Source: Pyronema omphalodes
Taxonomy: Eukaryota; Ascomycota; Pezizomycetes; Pezizales; Pyronemataceae
Direction of reading: 5' to 3'
DNA: 64,000 bases
Assembly: GCA_024516155.1 (NCBI GenBank)
Contig: JAJJXM010000013.1
Span: 372,001-436,000 of the forward strand
Shown in pieces: positions 35,997 to 45,814 of this stretch. The translations under genes were made by a program, and so were the position numbers. The notes beneath the pieces were generated by a model that saw nothing but the letters and a program-made list of their open reading frames with translations, did no database searches and was not told the DNA's origin. Position 1 is the first letter of the stretch; the number at the start of each line of letters is the position of its first letter.

Positions 35997-36826
35997 TTGA
36001 AAAAGACTGGGGAAACTGTTCGTCGCCGTGGCTCCTCTTGTACCGCGTCGGCGAGTGACTGTGCATCGATAGGTTGGTTTTTGGCATTCATATCCATAAC
36101 CCTTTGAATAACCTTATCGATAATCTCCTTCTTCTCTTGTTCCCTCTGTGTCTCATACTCCAGGAGTCTCCGTTGTTGCTGCTGCTCTGCTAGGGCCAGG
36201 AGACGGATTTCTTCATCCCTCTGTTGGTCAGTCTGATTTTTGGTTGCTGCCCAACCTTCAACACCCATGTTCCATCCTTGTTGATAATTGGAAAAGTTTT
36301 GTAAGTAATCATTGATGATTCTTACACCAATGTTAAGCCGTTCAGCAGCCTGATTGTGCGCTGCTTGTTTTTGTTGAATATCTGTGGCCAATTCCCCAAT
36401 GGCATTCCCAACCTGAGAACTAAACTCATTACTAGACTGGATAAGTCGTACAATACTGGTCTGGCTTAGTTCCCTGTCAATATTCCCTTGTCGCAACACC
36501 ACATCGTAGGCTTGTTGCATTGTTCTTGTCATTTCTTGGTACAGGCCCTTCATTTGCTGGATGTCTGCCTGTACCGTTGCTCCTCCAGCTTGCAGGGCTG
36601 CAATCAATCCCTGTACGTCTCTTTCGGTCATTTCCATCGTCTCCACCATTTGAATGAACCATTCTGGGAGCTGGTCCCTGTTGATGGTAGTGCCCTGGCG
36701 CACCGCCTTGCCGATTCCTGAAAGTTCGTCCCAAGTCTGGGGGCGATGGATCTCCACCATATTGCCCATAGGAACGTCATCATCATCGTGTGCCGGAGAG
36801 GCAGTGATTGTCGGGATCGATGACAT
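35960..36826 (-). CDS. Family III upstream ORF1, coiled-coil-like, unknown function
   Basis: A 288-codon frame from ATG 36826 to the stop at 35960, the first ORF after the 5' LTR. It is Gln/Glu/Met-rich and probably helical, with a Q/R/E-rich coiled-coil-like stretch (LALAEQQQQRRLLEYETQRE) before the end. It has no zinc knuckle and no recognised domain. Its end overlaps the gag start by 37 nt, and gag lies in the -1 frame relative to it. No canonical slippery heptamer is seen in the overlap. Either it is a separate protein with gag translated by re-initiation, or it is the N-terminal part of Gag cut off by a one-base error. Confidence 0.
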   Translation of the reverse strand: MSSIPTITASPAHDDDDVPMGNMVEIHRPQTWDELSGIGKAVRQGTTINRDQLPEWFIQMVETMEMTERDVQGLIAALQAGGATVQADIQQMKGLYQEMTRTMQQAYDVVLRQGNIDRELSQTSIVRLIQSSNEFSSQVGNAIGELATDIQQKQAAHNQAAERLNIGVRIINDYLQNFSNYQQGWNMGVEGWAATKNQTDQQRDEEIRLLALAEQQQQRRLLEYETQREQEKKEIIDKVIQRVMDMNAKNQPIDAQSLADAVQEEPRRRTVSPVFFKWQWIQPCLPLV

Positions 36827-36935
36827 TGCTCAATAGAAGGTACTGTCGGAAATTGATATTGCTTGCCCTGGAATAGGGTCTTTTCGTATTCGTATCGATT
36901 AATAAACTTGGTAGCTTGTAGCCTTAAGTTTATAG

Positions 36936-38313
36936 TGTGAACCTGGGCACAGTCCTAACTATGCAGAGGCTTTTTCGATCGTTCTTCCAAGTGCTTCGTC
37001 CTAGGGTAGACAAACACTTCGTTCTCAAGACAAACAGACACTTCGTTCTCAAGAGATAATAGAGATATTCCACAGATAAAGCTAGGAGGTAGATCAATCG
37101 ATCACAGGCCGAATGAACTTAAGGGTTGTCTTCGGAGGAATTCGTTGGTGTCAATGGTGTATCGTCGCGTAGAGGATCAATGGTTGATGATGGAGGAGAC
37201 AGAGGGAAGACATAGGGTCTTTTATAGACTTTCCTCTACAAGTTCGCCCAGCCTTCCTTGGGGAACCAACTGCCAAACTGAGCTTACGAGATAAGACATG
37301 GGTGCACGCTGAGACGCATCTGCTGAGGCTTGCATCATGCTAAGCGCGCAATTAAATTAATTGCTCACTTGCCTAATGCTCGCCCTCGTCAGAATAATCC
37401 TTGAAATAGCTCACCGTACTACCACACCTGCCAATCAGGTGCTGGGGTTATGAGTCACACCGGAGGGCAACTCCGTCTGACTGCATTATGCATGAACTCT
37501 TGTGATAATGACGCATGAGTGATTTATCGTATGAGTCGCGCCATCATAGATCTCCCTAGAGAATCTCGATTGCAAGTAGAGGTTACTGACATCATAAGGC
37601 ATCCTGATGCCCTACCGGAGTGCATCACTCCGTCACATTCCTGTGTGATGTCATAGGTGCCCCACCTGCGCGCACTTGCCCGCAGCCACACCCTGGTGTG
37701 GATGCAAACGCCGTCTTATTCCAAGTTGGCAGTTCTAGGCCCAAGGACGCGTCATATCAGTTCCATCAAACAGGCTTCCTGAGTGGAGTTCCCTGCTGGA
37801 CGTCGTCTCATGCTGACGCACTGTTGACCCTTGTCCTGCATTCCACTCCCGTTTGCTGACTAGACTCGGCCTTATCTCTTCGCCCAACTGTTCACCCAAC
37901 TCGTCACACCGGATGACACCCTTGCGCCGCATCTGCATCTTCTTGGACTCTCTTGTTCCTATGCAGCCCCTATCGTAGCCGTGTATTGCCGAATACTTCT
38001 CAGGTATAAGGAGGTGACCTTTCGTCGTCTTCTTCGTTCTCCATCAGCGTCGTTCGTAGTTGTCTCAAGGGTAAGTCCACACCCTTGAGGTAAGTGTTCC
38101 TTTTCCCCTTCTCCGTTCTGAGTCCTCCCAAACTGACAGTGAATAATAGTTTCGACGCCTCGGGCCGGGATCCTCGTGAGGTCCTATCGGAAAGTCACGA
38201 ATCACGTGACGTGGCTAGCTGGAGCTCCTCTGGCGGTTCCAGCGAGTTTGCCATATTCTCCATAGCGTTATATATGATACCAATTCTATCTTCACACATT
38301 ATAGGGTGTGACA
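36936..38313 (-). repeat. Family III 5' LTR
   Basis: 1378 bp, closely similar to 29433-30844 apart from scattered substitutions and the missing 35-bp block. Confidence 0.
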
Positions 38314-38855
38314 GTATGGATGGTGGGGAACTCTGATTCCAGTTCGCGGGGATGGGGTAGTTCGTTTTCCAGATTTTCCGTGGAGACGGGAGGTTCCTTT
38401 CCTGTCTCGGGCTCGTCCTTGCAGGGTGGGATTGTTGTCTTGGTCTCCATCGGGGGTTTCCATCCCCTGATGCCGCATCTCTAGTCGTGTCCGTTCTTGT
38501 TGACCAGGAACTTGCATACGTTGCAGAGTCTCTTTCCTTTTTGCCATGCTCGGCAGGCTTTTTGCGGGTCTATCCTTGGATGTCGGATCACCCATTCTAA
38601 CTCGGGACTATGTAGCTGCCCGCAGCTACATGAACTTGTTAGGTGGGCCGCAATTGCTTGCACCTCAGCTGGGAAGTGATTGTTGTTTAGTTTCGATTGG
38701 AGGTGAATGGAGCAGGAATCGTTGTTACAGAACGGCCACTGTAGTTCTGCGTGCGGGATCATGGGGTGAGGGGATTTCTTTTCTGCCGGAGGAGTAGGGG
38801 TTCGGTACCAGCCCAAAGAGGACGGAGGGTCCTCAAAATTCGTCCTGTCATCCAT
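38314..38855 (-). pseudogene. Element F ORF3 (Cys/His-rich part, truncated)
   Basis: ATG 38855-38853 overlaps the pol stop as TAATG. The Cys/His-rich domain shows CNNDSCSIH, SCSCGQLH and ACRAWQKGKRLCNVCKF and is close to 55105-55480 of element C. A TAG after NKNGHD (38481) replaces the CGG of element C, and the next codon is AGA against GGA. The same frame continues (RCGIRGWKPP...) to 38314, where the family III LTR removes the rest. No database family is recognised. Cys spacing suggests metal binding, which is an inference. Confidence 0.
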
Positions 38856-38857
38856 TA

Positions 38858-40269
38858 CAGCTGTGGGGCAGGTTTGTCAGGGTATCTGCGGTGGAATTGG
38901 GTGATAGCGTTGGGGGAGTTTTGAAACTTGTCGGCGGGGTACCAGGTCGTATCGGGTTCGCGGAAACCGGTCCACTTGACTCGATATTGGATCTGTCCCC
39001 GATGGCGTCGAGAATCCACTATCTCTTCAACTTTCCACTCTTCCTCGTCGTCAAGGATAATCGGTAGCGGAGGGGGCTGAATATGACCTGGTATGGTGGT
39101 CGAAGTGGGTTAAGAAGGTTCTAGCAGGGAGATATGAAATACTGGATGGCATTTTGCGTTTGGGGGAAGGTCCAGCTTATAATCTCGCGACCCTGCCCTA
39201 CATAGGATGGTATAGGGGCGCAATAGCTTGTAGTCGAGCTTATTGGAACGTCGGGTGGTCTTCCCATTCTTCCACTTCAGCGACCCGATCTCCCACTCGA
39301 AGGACCGGATCCGGTTGTCGATGCCGGTTTGCCTGTTCTGAATGAGCAGTCAGGGCATAGTGGACCTCCGCTCTTAGATCCCCGTGAAGTCGGTTGAGGG
39401 CACCAACATGTTTGGAGACCTCGGGGTTTCCTTCCGTGACTTCACCCAGCGGTTGGGTACAACAGGGATGATATCCGTAATTCGCGAAGAAGGGGGACAC
39501 CTTGGTCGTTCCTGAGCGGGAGTTGTTGTAACAGAACTCCGCCATAGGGAGGAGTTGGTTCCAATTGTTTTGTTGGTAGTAACAGTACGCCCTGAGGTAC
39601 GGTTCGAGGGTCGCATTGACCCTCTCTGTTTGTCCGTCGGACTCTGGGTGGAACGCCATGCTCAGGTTGCTCGAGGTCCCATTGCCTCCATAACCTTCCT
39701 CCAGAACTGAGAGGTGAATAAGGACCCCGGGTCCAAGATGATACTCCTGTGGAGTCCGTGGGCCAGTACCACATGTGGGAGGAACCCGTCCGCGAGTGCC
39801 TTAGGCCCCATAGTGTCCTTACATGCTACGAAGTGAGCCATCTTAGTCAAGCGATCCACGATCACCCATATCGTGTTCATTCCCCCATCTTCCGGAAGAC
39901 CCTTGATAAAATCCATGGAGATGGATTCCCATGGTCTTTCTGGAATCTGTAATGGTCGTAAGAGACCGAAGTGGTCGTGCTTGATGGGTTTGATACGTCT
40001 ACAGGTATCACAGTAGTCGACATAACGAGTCAATACTGTCGTTGTTGTGGCCAGTAAACATTTTGGCTGACCAACTCCAAGGCTCTTGGCCTCCCCGGAT
40101 GCCCCGCGGCTTGGGAATCATGGTGTTGTCGTAGTATCTGTAACCGCAGATCGTCGTCATTAGGGACCCATATCAGTCCCTTGTATAGGAGTAACCCGTC
40201 TCTTTCTTCACATAACCCCAAGGGGACGTTATTGTCTCGGGTTATTCCTCCCCAAAGTTTGCGGATTAC
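38858..40269 (-). pseudogene. Element F pol fragment: integrase and chromodomain
   Basis: H2C2 finger (HHDSQAAGHPG, CDTCRRIK), core motifs SMDFIKGLPEDGG, IILDPGSLF and ESDGQTERVN, a linker, and a chromodomain region reaching NKPAPQL-like codons before a TAA. The second core motif has Pro where relatives have DRG. Frameshifts lie near 40030, 39660 and 39260. The TAA at 38857-38855 overlaps the ORF3 ATG. Confidence 0.
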
Positions 40270-40806
40270 TGTCAGGGACTACGAACGGACGTTCGAAGGA
40301 CACACTGAACACTACCGGGCAGGGGGGGGGGGACTAGGCGGCTTCCGGGACACGGGAACGGAGAGACAAGGACCGAAGTGCCCCACAGACGGTCGGCACA
40401 CTAGACAAGGACAGGAACAGGGACAAGAGTGACGTAAGTCTTGAGATGAGAAATCTTATTAAAGGTCGAGGGCAAGACACAAGACGTTCGATGGAGAACT
40501 CAACGACCGGGAGGCAAGCCTCCTTATGTACAAAGGGAGGCCAGCACTCTTGCTGGGCCGTCATCCAACATTGCTACATGAACAGCTTCTGTTCTCCATC
40601 ATTTAACCTGCGACGCCACAGCTTCTACAGCTCGTGGTACGTCATCCATCATCAATGGATCAATCATCAGCAACGGCACGGCACACACAGCAACACATCG
40701 ACAACACAACACGGCACAACGACGACAACGGCACGACGGCAACAACAACAACGTCAACACAATGGTGATGCAACAACACAACGGCTCGTCAGCCGTGTGC
40801 TGTGAC
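40270..40806 (-). repeat. Element G 3' LTR
   Basis: Reverse-oriented family I LTR, plus-strand TGTCAGGGAC to GTGCTGTGACA. It is more like the LTRs of 45003-51436 than those of 57045-63451. Confidence 0.
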
Positions 40807-40818
40807 AGTACCCCCCCG

Positions 40819-41480
40819 TTAGGCTCGAGTTCCTACGAGAGGAGAAGGCTTGTCTGGGTATAGTTGATGGAATCTCTCAGCGGCCTTGGTTTCTGATAGG
40901 TTCGTTTCCGGTTCCCAGTTTGGAGAGTCATGGCCAGTCCACTTGACGAGGTACTGCAGGTTTCCTCGTGACCAACGGCTATCCGGGATTTCGTCGACGA
41001 ACCATTCTTCTTCGCCCTCTACTACTACCAGTAGGGGCGTATTGTGGCGGGGGTGGTGGTGGTAGTGGGTTGGACTTGGCCGTGGTTGGTGCGCAGCTTG
41101 CGAAGATTCTCCAGGGCTCTCAACTGAGAGTCCAACTTCTGGCACTGTTCGACATACTCGTGCATTGTGGTGGTGGGAGGTGCGCCAACCAACGTTTCAT
41201 AGTTTCGTTTCCGGTTCCCAGTTTGGAGAGTCATGGCCGGGCAGTTGACGAGGTACTGCAGGTTTCCTCGTGACCAACAGCTATCCAGGATTTCGTCGAC
41301 GAACCATTCTTCTTCGCCGTCTACTGCTACCGGTAGGGGCGGTTTGTGGCGGGGGTGGTGGTGGTAGTGGATTTGACTTGTCCGCGGTTGGTGCGCAGCT
41401 TGCGAAGATTGTCCAGGGCTCTCAACTGAGAGTCCAACTTCTGGCACTGTTCGACAAACTCGTGCCGTGTAGTGGTGAGA
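40819..41480 (-). repeat. 302-bp tandem duplication of a gag-chromodomain junction
   Basis: Two units with a period of 302 bp (TCGTCGACGA at 40991 and 41293). Each unit runs from gag FVEQCQKLDSQLRAL through a Thr run directly into the chromodomain EEEWFVDEI...GNLQYLV. Only the downstream unit continues to the normal end [12 protein letters not shown]. Confidence 0.
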
Positions 41481-41575
41481 GGTGCGCCAACCAACTTTTC
41501 CGGCAATTCGAGGGATAGGCCGTTCCTTAGGGCGTCCATGGTAGCGGCTTCATCCCTACCTAATTCTGCATCCAG

Positions 41576-42449
41576 TCAGGCATAGTAATCTGAGAAATCA
41601 CAGTTGTTTTGGTGGAGATTCTGAAGTTTGAAACGAGCCGTTGCGCGCTCGTCCGGGTCTCCAAAGGTACGTCGCAAGATTTTAATGACGTCCTCGACGC
41701 CGGTTAGGGCCCAGCGGTGAGCATTACCCTTGATATCCGGGATGATCTGGTCAAGGGCGCGTCCGCGGAGGCGGCCCATGGCGTAGGAGATTTGCTTGTG
41801 GGGGGTTGGGAAGCGCAATTCGTCGCTTACCGATTTAATACGAAGCAAGGAAACAAAACGGCGGAGGGCCTCCTTGTTGGACCCATCAAAGGTTGGTGGA
41901 TCCGAAATTTTATCACCGGTGACGCGGATGCCGGGGGAGGCGAACAACGTGTTAATGAGGGTGCGCTGACGGGTGATCTCCCTCTCATAGTATTGATTTC
42001 CGTTTGCATCTGCTTGTTCCTCGGGGGTTAGGAGGATTTCTGGGTCTCGGGGGGGGAGTCTTGGAACTGGCGCGATGATAGCGGGGACGGGGGGTGCGGC
42101 TGTGGCTGTGGCTGGGGTGGGGGGCGTGGCGGCTTCCGGCGCTGTGTCTGGTCCGTTGGGGTAAACCTGCACGGACCAAGTCTGAATAACAACGGGGGGA
42201 ATGGGGGCAAGGGTGGGGGCTTGCGGAGCGCGGGAAGCGACAGGACTGCAAACTCGGGTGCTGGTGCGGGAGCCGGGGGTCTCTGTGAGGTCGCATAATA
42301 TGTAGCCGGTGGGATGATCTGGGTGTCTAGGATCGATTGAGCCAGCTGCTTGGTGAACGTGACCGGGTCGGGCCAATCCGGAAACGTGGTCATGGGAGCA
42401 GCGTTGACGATCTGCTGCCAATGCCCTTCCCGATGACCTTAACGTGCAT
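41576..42449 (-). pseudogene. Element G gag, N-terminal and capsid part
   Basis: After the overlapping ATG the reading shifts once, then stays open through the Pro/Ala linker, the C8 tract (in frame here), LTPEEQADAN and the capsid region PPTFDGSNKEALRRFVSLLR to 41576. It then shifts into the FVEQCQKLDSQLRAL region, which is joined to the chromodomain by the deletion. Confidence 0.
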
Positions 42450-42681
42450 GTCGGCGGGCTCGGAGGACATGCTTAAGTCGGATGGTGTAACGGACGTACT
42501 CCGGGTAGTTATAATTCTGGAGTTCCCAGCGGGCAACAATGTAGCCGAGATCTTCTGCTCTTCGAATGGCTCGTCGGACTGCGCCAGCCGATCGGTTAGA
42601 TATTCCGAAGGTCTCGGTTAGCGTGTGGGTCTCTAGGGCTTGTTTCAAGGTGTGTGTCCAAGCAGAACTGGTTGGGTTCAT
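42439..42681 (-). CDS. Element G ORF1 (80 aa, unknown function)
   Basis: Intact copy of the small family I first ORF, from ATG 42681-42679 to TAA 42441-42439. It opens MNPTSSAWTHTLKQALETHT and keeps FAGAVRR-like and RWELQNY blocks. Its stop overlaps the gag ATG (42449-42447) within the same 11 nt seen in the other copies. Conservation across copies suggests selection on the protein; the role is unknown. Confidence 0.
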   Translation of the reverse strand: MNPTSSAWTHTLKQALETHTLTETFGISNRSAGAVRRAIRRAEDLGYIVARWELQNYNYPEYVRYTIRLKHVLRARRHAR

Positions 42682-42717
42682 GCGTGTCGGTCGAATGAAT
42701 TTTTGATCGAACGTAAT

Positions 42718-43251
42718 GTCAGGGACTACAAATGGACGTTCGAAGGACACACTGAACACTACCGGGCAGGGGGGGGGCTAGGCGGGTTCCGGGACACGGC
42801 AACGGTGAGACAAGGACCGAAGTGCTCGACAGACGGTCGGCACACTACACAAGGACAGGAACAGGGACAAGAGTGACGTAAGTATTGAGATGACAAATCT
42901 TATTAAAGGTCGAGGGGAAGACACAAGACGTTCGATGGAGAACTCAACGACAGGGAGGCAAGCCTCCTTATGTACAAAGGGCGGCCAGCACTCTCGCTGG
43001 GCCGACATCCAACATCACTACATGAACAGCTTCCCTTCTCCATCATTTAACCTGCGACGCCACAGCTTCTACAGCTCGTGGGACGTCAGCTATCATCAAT
43101 CGATCAATCATCAGCAACGGCACGGCACACACAACAACACATCGACAACACAACACGGCACAACAACGACAACGGCACGACGGCAACAACAACATCGACA
43201 ACACAATGGTGACGCAACAACACAACGGCTCGTCAGCCGTGTGCCGTGACA
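42718..43251 (-). repeat. Element G 5' LTR
   Basis: Reverse-oriented family I LTR. On its inner side is the family leader TTACGTTCGATC (minus strand). Confidence 0.
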
Positions 43252-43719
43252 ATTACCTCCTGAATTTCTGTATCGGTCATCGTCTTCTTCTGAATTTCGG
43301 TAGAGTGGGAGGTACCCAGGGTGAGTCTTATCAATTATGTCCCGTTCTCGTGAAAAACGTCCTGGGGAAGGAGGACTCGGGTTCGGTTTTGCCGGTGCTT
43401 CATCTCCCCTTCCCAGGGCGAGTCTCCTGACTCTCGGGACAATATGTCGGGTTTACCTGCGAACTTGCCTGGTCGATAAGTGATGGTGAAGTCCTAGTTC
43501 GTCAATTGTTCCACCCATCGGGCCTGTCGGAGGTTGAAGTCCCTCTTCGTTTGCCAATACTCCAAGTTTTTCTGATCTGACAGTATCCGGATACGGTCGA
43601 TTTGCAGTATGTAGACCATTTGTCTAAGGCTTCCACTATTGCCAGGAGCTCTTTATCGTGGATGTCATAATTTAGCTCCGTTTCTTTCATTTTTCCTGAA
43701 AAAAAGGCAAGGGGGTGCA
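43252..43719 (-). pseudogene. Element F pol fragment: C-terminal RNase H and connection
   Basis: Reads [34 protein letters not shown], then the QARWVEQL and ITYRPGKFAGKPDILSR region typical of the RNase H end. It is interrupted by small indels and an in-frame TAG. It joins 63494 upstream and 40269 downstream. Confidence 0.
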
Positions 43720-44505
43720 TGTCACAACGCTCCCATGACGTGCTCCTGGCCTCCGCCGTCACCACCGCAGAGCTATGGGTGGTTACTATCACCCTAGCAA
43801 CCTGCTACGCAATAATGAAGTGATAGGGATAGGATTAGGGCAAGGGGCTGGGCCCCTTGCCAGGGATTTTCATATTTTAGGAATCATTTATTATTTGAGA
43901 TTATGTTAGGTATCACGGCGGTTAGGCAAATGTTGGAATCTTTTACTTATTTATTATGCATTTGGAATTATGGCGGTTAGCAAGGTAGTTATCTTTTTTG
44001 GTATGTATTGTTTCTTTAGTATTTGGAATTACGGCGGTTAGCAAGTTATCTTTTTGGTATGTACGGTTTCTTTATTATTTGGAATTACGGCGGTTAGCAA
44101 GGTAGTTATCTTGTGGTATGTATTGTTCCCCTGTTCTATTATTTGGAATTACGGCGGTTGGCAGTGGTGGGGGATGTTGGTCATGTATTTAGTTATCACG
44201 GCGGTGAGCATTGGAGCATTCTCCGCAGGCGGAGAATGCTGAGTCACGGGTCATGAAGGAACAAGTATAAGAGGAGGAAATTTGTAAGTAGGTTCTTTCT
44301 TCACGCAATCAAGTTTCTATTTACTATAATACTATCTATAAAAGTTCCCTTGTGACATTTCCATCTCTTCTAAACTGACCTGTGATTTGCCAGCAAACCC
44401 TCGCCCATTCCCAACCTCTAAGCCTTCCCCAAGCCTCCGCCGCCCCGCACTTCGCCGAAACCCCGCACTTCCTGTCGTCAGTAACCGTGGATACGGATTC
44501 TGATA
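43720..44505 (+). repeat. Element C 5' LTR with internal ~60-bp tandem repeats
   Basis: 786 bp, TGTCACAACGCTCCC to GGATTCTGATA. Four units starting TTTGGAATTA-CGGCGGTT begin at 43961, 44022, 44078 and 44142. A hairpin GCATTCTCCGC...GCGGAGAATGC lies near 44215-44240. Confidence 0.
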
Positions 44506-44578
44506 TTTGATTGCGTCCTGTGTACGACACCCAACCCGGAACGAAAAAACCAAAAAAACCCAGAAGTAGACGCACACA

Positions 44579-45002
44579 GTGGCGTCCTTTCAGCTAAAAG
44601 AGCTCGAAGAACATATCGAACAAGAACCGACCGGATCGGCAAGCCCAGTGACCCCTGAACAACCATTCAGACCGCAGACCCCCTAATCCCCCGAACTGCC
44701 CCATACCTCCACCGACGACCCTGCGGAAATGGCGACCCCGGCAGGACTAGGACTTGTCACTCCGGTCACAATGACCCACAAGCAGTTGAACCAGATCCTC
44801 ATCCAACTTTATCGACCCACGACAAACAGTAAGCCCAAGGTGGAAGACCCGGAGTTGTACTATGGGGACAGAACCAAGCGGAGGGCGTTCCTGACGCAAT
44901 GCGAACTGAAGTTCAATTGCGAAGGGAATAGGTTCGACACCGAACAAAAAAAGGTAAACTATGCGAGCTCCCGATGGAGAGGTAACGCTTGGGCATGGAT
45001 CG
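44579..45002 (+). pseudogene. Element C gag, N-terminal part
   Basis: The frame reads ASFQLKELEEHIEQEPTGSA, a stop TAA at 44684 (CAA in a functional frame would give Gln), then ATPAGLGLVTPVTMTHKQLN and ELYYGDRTKRRAFLTQCELK. It reaches GNAWAWI, where the family I element is inserted (GATCG). The expected first codon is GTG at 44579, perhaps a mutated ATG. Confidence 0.
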
Positions 45003-45536
45003 TGTCACGGCTCACGGCTGACGAGCCGTTGTGTTGTTGCGTCACCATTGTGTTGTTGTTGTTGTTGTTGCCGCCGTGCCGTTGTCGTCGTTGTGCCGTG
45101 TTGTGTTGTCGATGTGTTGTTGTGTGTGCCGTGCCGTTGCTGATGATTGATCGATTGATGATGGATGACGTACCACGAGCTGTAGGAGCTGTGGCGTCGC
45201 AGGATAAATGATGGAGAACGGAAGCTGTTCATGTAGCGATGTTGGATGACGGCCCAGCAAGATTGCTGGCCGCCCTTCGTACATCAGGAGGCTTTCCTCC
45301 CCGTCGTTGAGTTCTCCGTCAAACGTCTTGTGTCTTTCCCTCGACCTTTAATGAGATTTCTCATCTCAAGACTTACGTCACTGTTGTGCTTGTTCCTGTC
45401 CTTGCCTAGTGTGCCGACCGTCCGTCGAGCACTTCGGTCCTTGTCCCTCCGTTCCCGTGTCCCGGAACCCGCCCAGTCCCCCCCTGCCCGGTAGTGTTCA
45501 GTGTGTCCTTCGAACGTCCGTTGGTAGTCCCTGTCA
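45003..45536 (+). repeat. Element H 5' LTR
   Basis: 534 bp. It ends TGTCA where the family has TGACA. TTACGTTCGATC follows. Confidence 0.
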
Positions 45537-45571
45537 TTACGTTCGATCAAAAATTCATTCCACCGACACGC

Positions 45572-45814
45572 ATGAACCCAACCGGTTCTGCTTGGATGCG
45601 CACCTTGAAACAAGCCCTAGAGACCCACACCCTAACCGAGACCTTCGGAATATCTAACCGATTCGCTGGGGCAGTCCGACGAGCCATCCGAAGAGCAGAA
45701 GATCACGGCTACCTTGTTGTCCGCTGGGAACTCCAGAATTATAAGGACCAGGAGTACGTCCGTCACACTATCCGACTTAAGCCTATCCTCCAAGCCCGCC
45801 GACATGCACGTTAA
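45572..45814 (+). CDS. Element H ORF1 (80 aa, unknown function)
   Basis: Intact. It starts MNPTGSAWMRTLKQALETHT, contains FAGAVRRAIRRAE and YLVVRWELQNY and ends ARRHAR. It is basic and probably helical, with no recognised domain. The stop overlaps the gag ATG in ATGCACGTTAA (45804-45814). The same ORF occurs in elements G and E, with amino-acid changes mostly conservative. Confidence 0.
   Translation: MNPTGSAWMRTLKQALETHTLTETFGISNRFAGAVRRAIRRAEDHGYLVVRWELQNYKDQEYVRHTIRLKPILQARRHAR

Larger units (their letters stand above)
29433..38313 (-). mobile_element. Family III Ty3/gypsy chromovirus with long LTRs, no matching TSD
   Basis: LTRs at 29433-30844 and 36936-38313 enclose a 6.1-kb internal region with ORF1, gag, protease, RT, RNase H, integrase and chromodomain on the minus strand. 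The left flank GAGGA and right flank GTATG do not match. The left flank is LINE ORF1 and the right flank is family IV element F. The coding sequence is more A/T-rich than in family I and has few breaks. Confidence 0.
40270..43251 (-). mobile_element. Family I element G, pol-deleted, inserted in element F
   Basis: LTRs 40270-40806 and about 42718-43251, with a perfect 5-bp target duplication ATTAC at 40265-40269 and 43252-43256. The 1.9-kb internal part keeps ORF1, gag to the region before the zinc knuckle, and the chromodomain end of pol. Knuckle, protease, RT, RNase H and most of integrase are gone. It could move only if supplied with proteins in trans. Confidence 0.

Noticed and set aside
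35960..36000. -1 frameshift heptamer between family III ORF1 and gag
   Set aside because: The overlap has runs such as CTTTTTC but none fits X XXY YYZ in the ORF1 frame.
43961..44180. Regular ~60-bp repeats considered as a CRISPR-like array
   Set aside because: Units are contiguous and diverged, lie in an LTR, recur in the partner LTR and the host is eukaryotic.
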